This document shows positions 1-8,555 of a stretch of DNA of 64,000 bases, one piece after another. This stretch comes from Pirellulaceae bacterium (GTDB taxonomy: Bacteria > Planctomycetota > Planctomycetia > Pirellulales > Pirellulaceae). The notes below the pieces were generated by a model. The model searched no databases. It saw only the letters and a program-made list of their open reading frames with translations, and was not told the origin of the DNA. Position 1 is the first letter of the stretch. Every line of letters starts with the position of its first letter. A program made the position numbers and the translations under genes. The stretch covers positions 97,653 through 161,652 of the forward strand of contig JAHDXO010000012.1 in assembly GCA_023382975.1 (NCBI GenBank), given 5' to 3'.

Positions 1-1971
1 CTGGACGCCGAGAAACAGATGGTGGGTCGGAACGGTCGGGGACAGCAGGCCGCCGCGAACCACCACCTGAGCCGTGATGACGTCGCCCGTGGCGGGCCGG
101 ATCCGGATGGGTGTCGGCGGTCCGATCAGCGAAACCGCCCAACCGTACTTCTGCTGGACGAACGGCGAAACGTGGGCATCGACCGTGATCCGTTCAAGAT
201 CCGGACCGTCCAACGCGTACCGTTTGATGCCGGCCATCAGCGGGTCCATCCGTTTCCACGAACCTTCGTAGTATGCCGCCTGTTTCGCCAGACGGCTGGC
301 CTCGGCGTTCGAGATGCCCTCGATCACCACGTCCGGCACCGGCGTGAAACTGCCTCGTACGCCGCGCAGTGAATCGGCCACAGTCTGGCCGGTCACGATC
401 GGCTTGCTGCCATCGACCCGCTGCCCGAAATTCGCCGGCAGAAAGCCGCCGCGGATCAGTTGTTCGACCGAATCGGAAGGACGGCCTTCGCCGACCGCGG
501 CCCAGGTGGCCATCAGCAGCAACTCGATATCCGTCACGGCTCGCAGTCGCCGACCCAACTCGACCTGGTACTGAGGACTGAGCAGACCCTGCTGGAACGC
601 CGTGCCGAAGTACAGGAAGATCGTGTCCTGGCGGTCGGTCGGCATCACCGTCCTCGCGTGCCGGAACTCGTCACTGGCTGCCAGGGATCCGCTGTCCTGT
701 CCCTCGCACACGGCGATGAAGCGTTCCGCGATGACTCGGCTGGTGGTCACTAAATGGAAATCGCCGTCGGCCACGTAGTAGGACAAGAGCCGGTTGTCCG
801 GCGTCGAGAGCAACGAGGCCTCGCGTCCGCCAATCAGTACCTTGGCTTCCGACGCCCCGGCGTCACGGTGTTCCTGCAGGGCGGTTGTCCGTTGACGAGC
901 CAGGTCGGCAACGAACAGGGGCGTATTGCGGGCTTGGAACAGCACGCCCACCGCGGCGCCTTCGCGCAGATAAAGGTCGCGGCCGATCGTGGCGACGTCC
1001 GCGACGATCGTCGGACCGAACACTTCGGCCAGGGCGGACGTTTGCAGCGCCAACTGCCGTCGCACGCGCTGCCCCAACCCGGCGTCGCAGCCGCGCAACG
1101 TGACCATGCGTCCGATGTCGCCGCCGTAGTCCCGTTGCAGCCGGTCCAGCCACAGGAAATTCTCGAACGTCCCGAACCGCACGTAGAAACAGTCGTCGGG
1201 AACTCGAGCAGCGATCGGCTCGATGGCGACGTCCGCGGCGATCTCCAGCGGCGGGAGCGGACTCCAGCGGATATCGGGCGGCAGCGCCGTCGGCGCCGCC
1301 CGGTCCGCGTCGATCTGTCCCAGATTGCTGCGCCGCAAAGTATCCAAACGCAAAGCTTCGATCCCCGCCAGCAGTTGCCAAGTATCCAGTGGCTCGCTCG
1401 GCGGCGGATCCTCGATGCGGCTGAGCAGCGGCGGCGTCAAGCCCAAGCGGCGCGAGAGCATCGAGGTCAGATACGTCTGAACCAACGGCGGGTAGTCGCT
1501 CTGGTCCGCTTGTTGACGGGCCTGGGCGTGGAATTCCCGCCACCAGCGTTGCAGCAGTCGGTCGTACAGACGCGGGTTCGGGGCAAGGGCCGGCCGAATC
1601 GCCACCCGTTGGACCGTCGGCGTCGAGATGGTCACTTCCAGCGGTTCGGTCCCGGTGAACAGAAACAGCGCAGTCTGCGTTCCCGCCGGACCTGCTTGGC
1701 CGCCCCCGAGAATTCCGTCCAACAAGCGCCGGACGGCCCCGGTCGTGAACACGGGATAGCAGGCTCGACCGTCGCGCTCTTGCAGAAAAATCCCTTGCGT
1801 GGCCAACGCCAGATCCGACTCGCCCGGCGCAAGCGGCACGGTCACTGCGGCGACGCCGAACGGTTCGCCCGCGTAGGCTTCGACCTGCTGCGCCAGCGCT
1901 CGTTCGCCCCGACAGGCGATTGCTAGCATCCAGGCGAAAACGACGACCAACATCAACTTCCGACGAATCAC
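1..1971 (-). CDS. exported protein of unknown function, 3' end beyond window
   Basis: The frame stays open from a GTG at 1971 to base 1, at least 657 residues. The GTG is chosen because an AAGGAGGAAGG ribosome site (1976-1986) lies 4 bases upstream; the ATG at 1990 is in another frame and overlaps that site. The N-terminus (IRRKLMLVVVFAWMLAIAC, then an ALAQ-type cleavage site) is a signal peptide. The rest is soluble, with no membrane segment and no motif I recognise. It reads as one of the large exported planctomycete proteins of unknown role. Function is not assigned; that it is a real gene is well supported by start signal, length and codon pattern. Confidence 0.8.
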   Translation of the reverse strand, partial: MIRRKLMLVVVFAWMLAIACRGERALAQQVEAYAGEPFGVAAVTVPLAPGESDLALATQGIFLQERDGRACYPVFTTGAVRRLLDGILGGGQAGPAGTQTALFLFTGTEPLEVTISTPTVQRVAIRPALAPNPRLYDRLLQRWWREFHAQARQQADQSDYPPLVQTYLTSMLSRRLGLTPPLLSRIEDPPPSEPLDTWQLLAGIEALRLDTLRRSNLGQIDADRAAPTALPPDIRWSPLPPLEIAADVAIEPIAARVPDDCFYVRFGTFENFLWLDRLQRDYGGDIGRMVTLRGCDAGLGQRVRRQLALQTSALAEVFGPTIVADVATIGRDLYLREGAAVGVLFQARNTPLFVADLARQRTTALQEHRDAGASEAKVLIGGREASLLSTPDNRLLSYYVADGDFHLVTTSRVIAERFIAVCEGQDSGSLAASDEFRHARTVMPTDRQDTIFLYFGTAFQQGLLSPQYQVELGRRLRAVTDIELLLMATWAAVGEGRPSDSVEQLIRGGFLPANFGQRVDGSKPIVTGQTVADSLRGVRGSFTPVPDVVIEGISNAEASRLAKQAAYYEGSWKRMDPLMAGIKRYALDGPDLERITVDAHVSPFVQQKYGWAVSLIGPPTPIRIRPATGDVITAQVVVRGGLLSPTVPTHHLFLGVQ

Positions 1972-2117
1972 GGAACCTTCCTCCTTGCATTACGCGGCGG
2001 GCTTCGACTCGCTCCCTCGGCGGGCACGGCCCTCAGTGTAACCCGTCGGCCGTTCGTATTCAACGCACGCAAAATGCTCCGTCCGCCGCCGAAGACCTTC
2101 GGTCGAATGGCGTGGAC

Positions 2118-2236
2118 TTAACCCGGATTATCCACGGGGCGCGTTGTAGCACAGGCAGCCTGCCTGTGTTCCCCAAATACAGGCTGGCAGCCTGTACCAC
2201 GGCCCCGCGAAGCACTTCGTGAATAATTCGGGTTAA
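2118..2236. repeat. fold-back element 1 (119 bp imperfect inverted repeat)
   Basis: The outer arms, 18 bases each (2118-2135 and 2219-2236), begin and end with TTAACCCG/CGGGTTAA and pair with two mismatches. Inside are two shorter hairpins: CAGGCA-GCC-TGCCTG (about 2152-2166) and TACAGGCT-GGC-AGCCTGTA (2178-2196). It carries no ORF that looks real. It resembles a small non-autonomous or REP-like element. A related AGGCT-GCC-AGCCT hairpin occurs at 30083-30103. Confidence 0.7.
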
Positions 2237-2267
2237 CGACGGAAACGCTGCTCGCGGTCCATAGATG

Positions 2268-2313
2268 CGGCCCCGCAGGGGCCGGAACAAATCAGTCCAG
2301 GGCAGCGCCCTGG
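2268..2313. repeat. two adjacent GC-rich hairpins
   Basis: CGGCCCC-GCA-GGGGCCG (2268-2284) and CCAGGGC-AGC-GCCCTGG (2297-2313) are both perfect 7-bp stems with 3-base loops. They sit between the two fold-back elements, so the whole stretch 2118-2495 is a run of secondary-structure repeats. The type is familiar as short dispersed repeats of high-GC genomes. No transcription-termination T-run follows either hairpin. Confidence 0.55.
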
Positions 2314-2335
2314 GTTGCGGAGCCCATAGAATCCG

Positions 2336-2495
2336 ATCGCCCTGAAAGGCAACGCCGTGAAGGATTTCGTAGCGGAATGACGCAAGCCATCCGGTATTTC
2401 GGAAGATGCGACGAACCGGACGGCTTGCGCCGTTCCGCTTAAAGGAGCGAATTCCTCGAAGAAGAATCCTTCACGGCGTTGCCCCTCGGGGCGAA
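2336..2495. repeat. fold-back element 2 (160 bp nested inverted repeat)
   Basis: A perfect 19-bp inverted repeat (2348-2366 with 2465-2483, core GCAACGCCGTGAAGG) is extended outward by imperfect pairing to 2336 and 2495. Inside it is a second inverted repeat of 25 bases (2371-2395 with 2415-2439, core GCGGAATGACGCAAGCC) with three mismatches. Folded, it would make a long stem with a second stem inside. It has no coding potential. The intergenic space 1972-2584 holds nothing else that I can see. Confidence 0.7.
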
Positions 2496-2584
2496 GAATG
2501 TCGCAACTTTCGGCGGTTGTGCATCGAAACTCACTGGGTTCACCCCAGCGCCGGTGCAGCCAGCGGAGGGCATTCAATGCGCGG

Positions 2585-3910
2585 CTACGGAGCGATCTGG
2601 TAACAGGCGATTTCGCGCGTGCCGCGGATGTACAGGCGGCCGTTGGCGATCGTTGGCTGTTGGGGCCGGCCGACTTCCAGATCCAGGTGGAAGCGAGCCA
2701 ATTCTCGGTATCGTTCGCGACTGGCTTCGGCCAGCACCAAGTGACCGCCTTGGGTCACGGCCAGCAGCAGCCCGTCGGCGATGACCAGTTGCTGGTCCTT
2801 GGTCCAGTCTTCGCTCTCCTCGCTCCACAGCAAACGGCCGTCGGCCAGATTCGTGCATTGCAGGAACCCTAGCCGCTGGCCGCCGCCGAAGCCGAACACG
2901 GCGTCCTGGTGGACTGCGACCGTGTTGTACATGTTCGTCTGCAACTCGGTGCTGCGGTACAGCTCGCGGTAACCGATCGTGTCGTCCTTCGCCGACATTT
3001 CCAGGCACGCGAAGAAATTGCGGCCCTTGCCTTCGCCGCCGCTGACCAACAGCCGATTGCCGACGGCCACGGGAGTGCTGATCAGTCCCAGGATGATCCC
3101 GGCGGGATACGGGTAACGCCAGAGGATCTCGCCCCGCTCGGCATGGACGCCCAGCACTTCGCGCGATCCGTAGGTCGCCACGATCACTTGCGGGACGCCC
3201 TCGACGACTTGGTACGTCAGCGACGCAGGGGCGGCCAGTTCCCGCGACCGATCCGACTCAACCTGGACGGTCCAGCGCACGGCGCCGGTCATCTTGTCCA
3301 GCGCGGCCAGCACCGCGCGCTGCGGGTTGTCGGCGCCGACGTACAGGGTATCGCCGACGACCAGCGGCGTCGATGCTTCGCTGCCCCACACCGCCTGATC
3401 AACGCGCCACAATTCGCCGCCGTCGGTTTTCAGGCAGATGATCGGACCCCGCATTTCCCAGACGTCGCCTTCGTGGTTGGCGTAAGGAATGTAGTAGACG
3501 CGATCGCCGTCGATCACGGGCGACGTGGCCGGTCCCCACTCGAAGTGCCGGTTCTCTTTCGGGTAGAGCAGCGTTTTCCACTTGGGCTCACCCGTGGCAG
3601 CGTCCAGGCACACGGCCCACTGCTGGTTGTCGGCCTCGGCGGCGGTGAAGGCCAGACCGCCCGTCTCGACCACGGCGCTCTTGCCCCATCCGACCTCGAC
3701 CTGCCACAGCCGCTTCGGCCCGTCGGCAGGCCAGGACCGCAGCAATCCCGTGGCCGAGTACACGCTGTTGCCGTCCGGGGGCAGGAAGCGAGTCAAGGAT
3801 GAACCGCCGGGTTCGCCCGCCTGAACCGGGGACAGCGCCCCGCCGCCAACCGCCGCGACCCACGCGGCAACGAATCCCAACGCAACCTGGGTTCTTGCAT
3901 CTCGCATCAT
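2585..3910 (-). CDS. exported PQQ-like beta-propeller protein (BamB/PQQ dehydrogenase type)
   Basis: About 441 residues from the ATG at 3910, which follows a GGAGGG site; an upstream in-frame GTG (3967) would put an unlikely Arg/Gly-rich stretch before the signal peptide (VALGFVAAWVAAVGGGALS). The mature part repeats PQQ-propeller blades: 'AVCLDAATGEPKWKTLL', 'ALDKMTGAVRWTV', 'LADGRLLWSEES', each a strand ending in a Trp before the next blade. Such proteins fold as eight-bladed propellers in the periplasm; some bind PQQ, many only serve as scaffolds. No dehydrogenase active-site residues are obvious, so a binding or structural role is as likely as an enzymatic one. Confidence 0.8.
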   Translation of the reverse strand: MMRDARTQVALGFVAAWVAAVGGGALSPVQAGEPGGSSLTRFLPPDGNSVYSATGLLRSWPADGPKRLWQVEVGWGKSAVVETGGLAFTAAEADNQQWAVCLDAATGEPKWKTLLYPKENRHFEWGPATSPVIDGDRVYYIPYANHEGDVWEMRGPIICLKTDGGELWRVDQAVWGSEASTPLVVGDTLYVGADNPQRAVLAALDKMTGAVRWTVQVESDRSRELAAPASLTYQVVEGVPQVIVATYGSREVLGVHAERGEILWRYPYPAGIILGLISTPVAVGNRLLVSGGEGKGRNFFACLEMSAKDDTIGYRELYRSTELQTNMYNTVAVHQDAVFGFGGGQRLGFLQCTNLADGRLLWSEESEDWTKDQQLVIADGLLLAVTQGGHLVLAEASRERYRELARFHLDLEVGRPQQPTIANGRLYIRGTREIACYQIAP

Positions 3911-4022
3911 CGTCCACCGCCCTCCGCATCCCTGGTGTGAAACCGCATCGCGACTGTCTGCGCCCACGATTAGATACGATGGCGATGCCGGCCCGCAACC
4001 CTGGACGTGCCAAGCAGTGAAA

Positions 4023-5918
4023 TCAAGCCGACTTCTTGATCGGCCCGTGGGGGGTGCGGAGATTGAACAGGCCGAAGATCTCGTCCTGCGACAGGCCGAC
4101 GCTGCTTGGCGCCGCCCCGCCGTCGGAGAAGATGGTGTCGAACAGTTCCCGCTTTTCTTCCAGGACCTGATTGATGCGTTCTTCGATGGTGCCGACAGTC
4201 AGCATGCGAGTTACGGTGACGGAGCCGACCACGCCGATGCGGTGAGCGCGGTTGATCGCCTGGTCCTCGATGGCCGGGTTCCACCAGCGGTCGAACAGAA
4301 ACACGTAGCGGCAGAATTGCAGGTTCAGCCCCACGCTCCCCGCGCCGTAGCTCATCAGGATCACGTGCTTCGACGGGTCGTTCTTGAATCGCTCGATCAC
4401 GCTCTCGCGCTGCTTGGACGGGATCTTCCCGTGGTACTCGAGCGTACCGAAGCGCCGCAGACTGTCGCGAAGTTTTTCCAGACTATGGACCCACTGGCTG
4501 AAGATGATCGCCTTCTGGCCGCTAGCCGCCACTTCTTCCAGGTCCGCTTCGAGTCGTTCCAGTTTGCAACTGACTCCGGTGGCCGGATCGAAATTGCAGA
4601 TCTGCTTCAGCCGCAATACCAGCTCGAAAACGTGCTGGATCGTGATGCCTTCGCCCATGCCTTCGAGACGCAGAATGCCGTCGTTTTCCGCCGTCTGGTA
4701 GGTCTCCCACTGTTCGGGAGACAATTCCAGTTCCGCGTCCCGGAACATTTTGGGCGGCATGTCGGTCAGCACCATGTCCTTGGTGCGCCGCAGGATGTAA
4801 TCGCGGGTCGCCTTGGCCATCGCGCGCGGCTTCATGCCCGGCGACAGGTAGCCTTGCGAGAGAAAGTCGAAAATGCCCACCAGATCGTCGGGACTGTTTT
4901 CAACGGGGGTACCGGTCAACGCCCAGTTGCGGGTCCGCGGGATCGCGCGGACGACTTGGCTGGTCGTACTCGAGCGGTTTTTGATCCGCTGCGCTTCGTC
5001 CAACACAACCAGATCGAAGTGCCCCTGGGGGTCGGTCACCAAATCGCGGTCGCGCATCAACAGTTCGTAGTTTGCGATTCGCACGGCGACGTCCAGCTCC
5101 GTCCATTGCCATTGCCGCCGCGCCCGGTCGCCTTCGATGATGGCGACCGGGATCTCGGGCGCCCACAGCGCGAATTCACGCCGCCAATTGCTGACCAACG
5201 GCTTCGGGCAGATCAACAGCACGTTGCGCACTTCGCCCGAGTATAACAGCAACCGGATGGTGCTGATCGCCTGCATCGTCTTTCCCAGCCCCATCTCGTC
5301 AGCCAGAACGGCCGAGTAGCGGGGATACAGAAACGCGATGCCTTGGAACTGGTAGGGAAACGGTTCGAAGGGAAACTCCAGCTCGTTCGACGAGACCAGC
5401 GTTTCCAGCGAGGGTTGCAAGACGTAGTACAACCGATCCTGCAGCTTGATCACGTCGCCGGGGGGCGCGATTCGCGTCGCCGTTTGACGTTCCGGCCGTC
5501 GTTCGCCTTGGCCCGCCGAGCCGTCCGGCGGCGTCTTGCGGCCGATCGCGGGCGGCGCCCAGGCGGGGGATTCTGGAAAGGTGAAGCTGCGCACCGTCAC
5601 CGGCGTCCGGCGAAGACGCACGGACACGGCGCCCGGCGCCGTGAACTCGATCGCGGCTCGTTTCGTTCCGATCTTCGGCGCCCGGTTCAGCAGCGTCGCC
5701 CAGCCCGTGGCAAAAATCGATGCCGTCAGATTCAGGTCCACGGAGGAAACCGCCACGTCGCACGTGGCGGCCGCAGCGCGGGTATCGGCCTGAGCTTCGA
5801 AATCGACGGCGATCGGCGAGATCGCGGCGCTCTCACGCCGAACCGCGGTCGCGGTGGCAGGCTGGGGGCCGGTATCGGCTTCGACCGACGGCTCCCAGCG
5901 ACGCGGTTGATACTGCAT
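4023..5918 (-). CDS. SNF2-family DEAD/DEAH-like helicase
   Basis: A 631-residue protein with all core SNF2 motifs: Walker A 'DEMGLGKTMQAIS' near residue 215, DEAQ box 'LVVLDEAQRIKNR' near 310, motif III 'ALTGTPVENSPDDL', and the C-terminal helicase signature 'YGAGSVGLNLQFC', 'FDRWWNPAIEDQA', 'RAHRIG' near residue 560. SNF2 proteins are ATP-driven DNA translocases that move along duplex DNA and dislodge bound proteins such as RNA polymerase (HepA/RapA type). The first 170 residues are low-complexity and unlike known domains. It follows the small gene at 5934-6530 by 15 bases and is surely co-transcribed with it. Confidence 0.9.
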   Translation of the reverse strand: MQYQPRRWEPSVEADTGPQPATATAVRRESAAISPIAVDFEAQADTRAAAATCDVAVSSVDLNLTASIFATGWATLLNRAPKIGTKRAAIEFTAPGAVSVRLRRTPVTVRSFTFPESPAWAPPAIGRKTPPDGSAGQGERRPERQTATRIAPPGDVIKLQDRLYYVLQPSLETLVSSNELEFPFEPFPYQFQGIAFLYPRYSAVLADEMGLGKTMQAISTIRLLLYSGEVRNVLLICPKPLVSNWRREFALWAPEIPVAIIEGDRARRQWQWTELDVAVRIANYELLMRDRDLVTDPQGHFDLVVLDEAQRIKNRSSTTSQVVRAIPRTRNWALTGTPVENSPDDLVGIFDFLSQGYLSPGMKPRAMAKATRDYILRRTKDMVLTDMPPKMFRDAELELSPEQWETYQTAENDGILRLEGMGEGITIQHVFELVLRLKQICNFDPATGVSCKLERLEADLEEVAASGQKAIIFSQWVHSLEKLRDSLRRFGTLEYHGKIPSKQRESVIERFKNDPSKHVILMSYGAGSVGLNLQFCRYVFLFDRWWNPAIEDQAINRAHRIGVVGSVTVTRMLTVGTIEERINQVLEEKRELFDTIFSDGGAAPSSVGLSQDEIFGLFNLRTPHGPIKKSA

Positions 5919-5933
5919 GACGCGGGGCCTCCC

Positions 5934-6530
5934 TTACGCCGGCGAACGGGCGGCTCGGCGGGCTTCTTCGATCGCATCGCGGATCCGCCCGAACGGTTCG
6001 GCCAAATCGAACTCCTCGGCGTGTGGTTGCCACTGGCTGACTACTTGCGACTGGTCGTCGCGATGCGACTCGGGAACCGCCAATTGCAGAGCGCCGAGCG
6101 AAAAGCGGTGCAACCGGATCGAACCCGCGGGCGGCGGCGTTGGATGCGGCGAATCGAGACGTGCTGTGTTGTCGAGACTGGCAGCGACTTCCCGCGACGG
6201 AGCGGTCGGCGGAACGAAGACCACGGGGACCGACGTCAACGGCCGCAACGCCAACACGGGCTCGACGTCCGTAAACACCAGTCCCGGCGTGGCGCTGGCC
6301 CGCTCGATCAAGGCTCGCGCGATCTGCTCGCCGTACAAATACGGCCGTAGCGTCGGTCCGTACAGGATTTCCTGGGCTCGATTCGGACGAACCGGAGCCG
6401 TGCAATGGAACTCCATCGGCCGGCCAGCCAAATTCAGAACCAGGAAGCCACCGAACAGGCTCTGGTCTTCGTGTTCGCTCACCGTCAAGAATCCGAGGCT
6501 CGACAGTGTGTTGGTCGGTTTTTCTGCCAT
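5934..6530 (-). CDS. hypothetical protein co-transcribed with SNF2 helicase
   Basis: 198 residues from an ATG at 6530. No membrane segment, signal peptide or motif I recognise. The N-terminal half looks like a folded alpha/beta domain ('SLFGGFLVLNLAGRPMEFHC'); the middle has a Pro-rich linker ('SPHPTPPPAGSIRL'), and the C-terminus ends in a basic helix. Its stop lies 15 bases before the helicase start, so the two are one transcription unit and may act together. No function is proposed. Confidence 0.7.
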   Translation of the reverse strand: MAEKPTNTLSSLGFLTVSEHEDQSLFGGFLVLNLAGRPMEFHCTAPVRPNRAQEILYGPTLRPYLYGEQIARALIERASATPGLVFTDVEPVLALRPLTSVPVVFVPPTAPSREVAASLDNTARLDSPHPTPPPAGSIRLHRFSLGALQLAVPESHRDDQSQVVSQWQPHAEEFDLAEPFGRIRDAIEEARRAARSPA

Positions 6531-6892
6531 CTGCTGCTTTGCGATCCGAGGTTTTCAATCGGCGCCAACCCCGCGGCTGGACAGAACGAGCCGCCCGCCG
6601 CGAACGAAGCCGCGGACCGACATGCCAGAGAGAGCATCGGGCGGAGCGTCGCCTCGACTTTAACGCCCCTGCCGTTTGTGCGGGGTTTGGAGCGATCGGA
6701 ACCGGCACCGGAAAACGAAAAAGTCCGGGCGACTCGACAAACGCTTTCCCGCCTGCCTATACTGGCACCACTGGCGAATGCCGTTGCTGGCACTGCTGGC
6801 ACGCCAGCGACGTCGCGTGAAAGTGGGGAAATGCCCCACGATCATCCGGCAATGGTTCGGTGCATGATCCTTCCGGTTCTGGAGTTCCGACG
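6531..6892. other. divergent intergenic region, promoter only
   Basis: 362 bases between the minus-strand helicase operon and the plus-strand gene at 6893. Apart from the sigma-70-like promoter at 6734-6763 and some CTGGCAC-rich repeats just after it (about 6762-6805), I see no gene, RNA or terminator here. Short ORFs through it lack ribosome sites. Confidence 0.5.
6734..6763 (+). promoter_or_regulatory. candidate sigma-70 promoter
   Basis: TCGACA (6734-6739), an 18-base spacer, then TATACT (6758-6763). Each hexamer matches consensus at five of six positions. Transcription would start near 6770 and give a leader of about 120 bases before the ATG at 6893. Found by eye only. Confidence 0.4.
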
Positions 6893-7366
6893 ATGACCTT
6901 CGACCCGCGAGCCCTTCCGCCCATGTTCCATATCGATGTCACGGCCGAGTCGGGCGCGAGCGAGGCGGATTTCGTCGGCGACAAGGAAGACATCATCATC
7001 GGCTTGTTGCGCCAGTTGGTCACGGGACAGGAAAAGCAGCGGCGGCTGCTGGAAGAACTGGTCCAGCACTCCAGCGCCCAGCACAGGCAACGGGCAACCG
7101 AACTGGGGCAGTGGAAGCAGGCGAACCCCGACCTTGCGCGCCGCTGCCGCGTGGCCGCCGAAACGCTAGGCCGCGTCCAGAACGAGTTCCTGCAGAACCT
7201 GACCAACGAAATCGAAGACAACGAGGAATGCCTGCTGGACGGCGAGTTCATGTTGAACGAATTCGTCGACCGGTTTGGTCCCCGTTTGGCCCATTTAAAC
7301 GGAGTCCTTCAAGTCCTGTCGCAATTGAGCGTAGCCCCCGAATCGACCAACTCGCCCCAGCATTAG
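6893..7366 (+). CDS. small conserved-looking cytoplasmic protein, helical
   Basis: 157 residues from ATG 6893, preceded by GGAG; an upstream in-frame ATG (6860) lacks a ribosome site. The protein is acidic and mostly helical: a middle helix 'IGLLRQLVTGQEKQRRLLEEL' (two short pieces) suggests a coiled coil, and the C-terminal half ('GRVQNEFLQNLTNEIEDNEE') another helix. No signal peptide or catalytic motif. Homologues of this style are common as uncharacterised planctomycete proteins. It stands alone 124 bases before the sugar importer and probably has its own promoter. Confidence 0.65.
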   Translation: MTFDPRALPPMFHIDVTAESGASEADFVGDKEDIIIGLLRQLVTGQEKQRRLLEELVQHSSAQHRQRATELGQWKQANPDLARRCRVAAETLGRVQNEFLQNLTNEIEDNEECLLDGEFMLNEFVDRFGPRLAHLNGVLQVLSQLSVAPESTNSPQH

Positions 7367-7418
7367 TGTGAGGCCGCTGAACGATGGGACTGGTTCCCGC
7401 GATCTTGTTACGGCGTGT

Positions 7419-7442
7419 CGGTAGGGCTACAACCGGTAGGGC
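7419..7442 (+). promoter_or_regulatory. 9-bp direct repeat upstream of sugar importer
   Basis: CGGTAGGGC occurs at 7419-7427 and again at 7434-7442, start-to-start spacing 15 bases, about 50 bases before the ATG of the binding-protein gene. It could be a regulator site or simple coincidence. Confidence 0.25.
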
Positions 7443-7490
7443 GTCTGTCCTGTTTTTCCAGCAGCCTCAGCATTCCGGGAGTTTCCATCG

Positions 7491-8555
7491 ATGACGACGC
7501 GGTGTTCAATTGGTCGGGTTCTCTGCCTGATTTTCACGCTGCTTTCCGGCGTTGGGCCGATCGGTTGCAGCACGCCGTCCGGAGAACCCGGCGTCCCGTC
7601 ACCGCCGCGTGAGGCGAGCATCCGGCTGGCTTATGTGACCAACGGCGTCGCGTCGTTCTGGAACGTTGCGGCCGCGGGCGTCAAGGCGGGCGAGAAAGAG
7701 TTCGGCGTGCGCTGCGACACGCTGATGCCGCAAGGGATTGCCGATCAGCAGCGGATGGTCGAGGACTTGGTGGCGCGGGGAGTCGACGGTATCGCGATCA
7801 GCCCGATCGACGCGGACAACCAGACGCAGGTGCTGAACGAGGCCGCGCGGCACACGGTGCTGATCGCGCAGGATTGCGACGCCCCGGACAGCGACCGACA
7901 GTGTTACATCGGCACGGACAACTACACGGCCGGGCGAATGGTCGGCCAACTGGTCAAGGAGACGTTGCCAGAGGGCGGCAATCTGATCATCTTCGTCGGC
8001 CGCATGGAGCAAGTGAACGCCCGCTTGCGTCGTCAAGGAGTGATCGACGAAGTGCTCGACCGCTCGCACGATCCCACACGATTCGACCCGGCCAACGCGA
8101 CCCTCCGCAACGAGAAGTACGCCATTTTGGACAGCCGCACCGATGGCTTGGATCCGGGCAAGGCCAAGGCGCAGGCCGAGGACGCCATCGCCCGGTATCC
8201 GAATCTGGACGGCATGGTCGGGCTGTTCGCGTACCATCCGCCTCAGTGTCTGGCCGCAGTCGAAGAGGCGAACAAGCTGGACCGGATCCGCGTCGTCGGC
8301 TTCGACGAGGAGGACGGCACGCTGCAGGGCATCCTGGACGGCAAGATCCACGGCACCGTCGTGCAGAACCCGTACGAATACGGTCGCCGTTCGGTCGAAA
8401 TCCTCAAGGCGCTGGTCCAGGGCGACCGCTCGGTGATCCCCGAGGACGGCTTTATCGACATCCCGGCTCGCTTCATCCGCCGGGACAACGTGCAAGAGTT
8501 CTGGGACGATTTGCGCGCCAAGATCAAGGCGGCCGAAGCCGCTCCCCAGTCATGA
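7491..8555 (+). CDS. sugar ABC transporter substrate-binding lipoprotein (RbsB type)
   Basis: 354 residues. The signal peptide ends in a lipobox, 'SGVGPIGC', so Cys26 should be lipidated. The mature protein follows the periplasmic binding protein type I fold: '[20 protein letters not shown]', '[15 protein letters not shown]', '[12 protein letters not shown]', '[16 protein letters not shown]', '[13 protein letters not shown]', '[14 protein letters not shown]'. It delivers a sugar to the permease encoded downstream. The sugar cannot be read from sequence; ribose, xylose or a similar monosaccharide is typical. Its TGA overlaps the ATG of the ATPase gene (ATGA), so translation is coupled. Confidence 0.9.
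   Translation: MTTRCSIGRVLCLIFTLLSGVGPIGCSTPSGEPGVPSPPREASIRLAYVTNGVASFWNVAAAGVKAGEKEFGVRCDTLMPQGIADQQRMVEDLVARGVDGIAISPIDADNQTQVLNEAARHTVLIAQDCDAPDSDRQCYIGTDNYTAGRMVGQLVKETLPEGGNLIIFVGRMEQVNARLRRQGVIDEVLDRSHDPTRFDPANATLRNEKYAILDSRTDGLDPGKAKAQAEDAIARYPNLDGMVGLFAYHPPQCLAAVEEANKLDRIRVVGFDEEDGTLQGILDGKIHGTVVQNPYEYGRRSVEILKALVQGDRSVIPEDGFIDIPARFIRRDNVQEFWDDLRAKIKAAEAAPQS

Noticed and set aside
863-1990. 375-residue frame from ATG 1990 on the minus strand
   Set aside because: It lies in a different frame from the GTG-started gene at 1971. The signal peptide and ribosome spacing support the GTG frame.
2129-2137. TTATCCACG, close to a DnaA box
   Set aside because: A single site inside a fold-back repeat, 18 kb from dnaA; the match is probably chance.
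7874-8551. N-terminal extension of the sugar ATPase
   Set aside because: The extra residues come from reading the binding-protein gene in another frame; the ATG at 8552 gives a standard-length ATPase with ATGA coupling.
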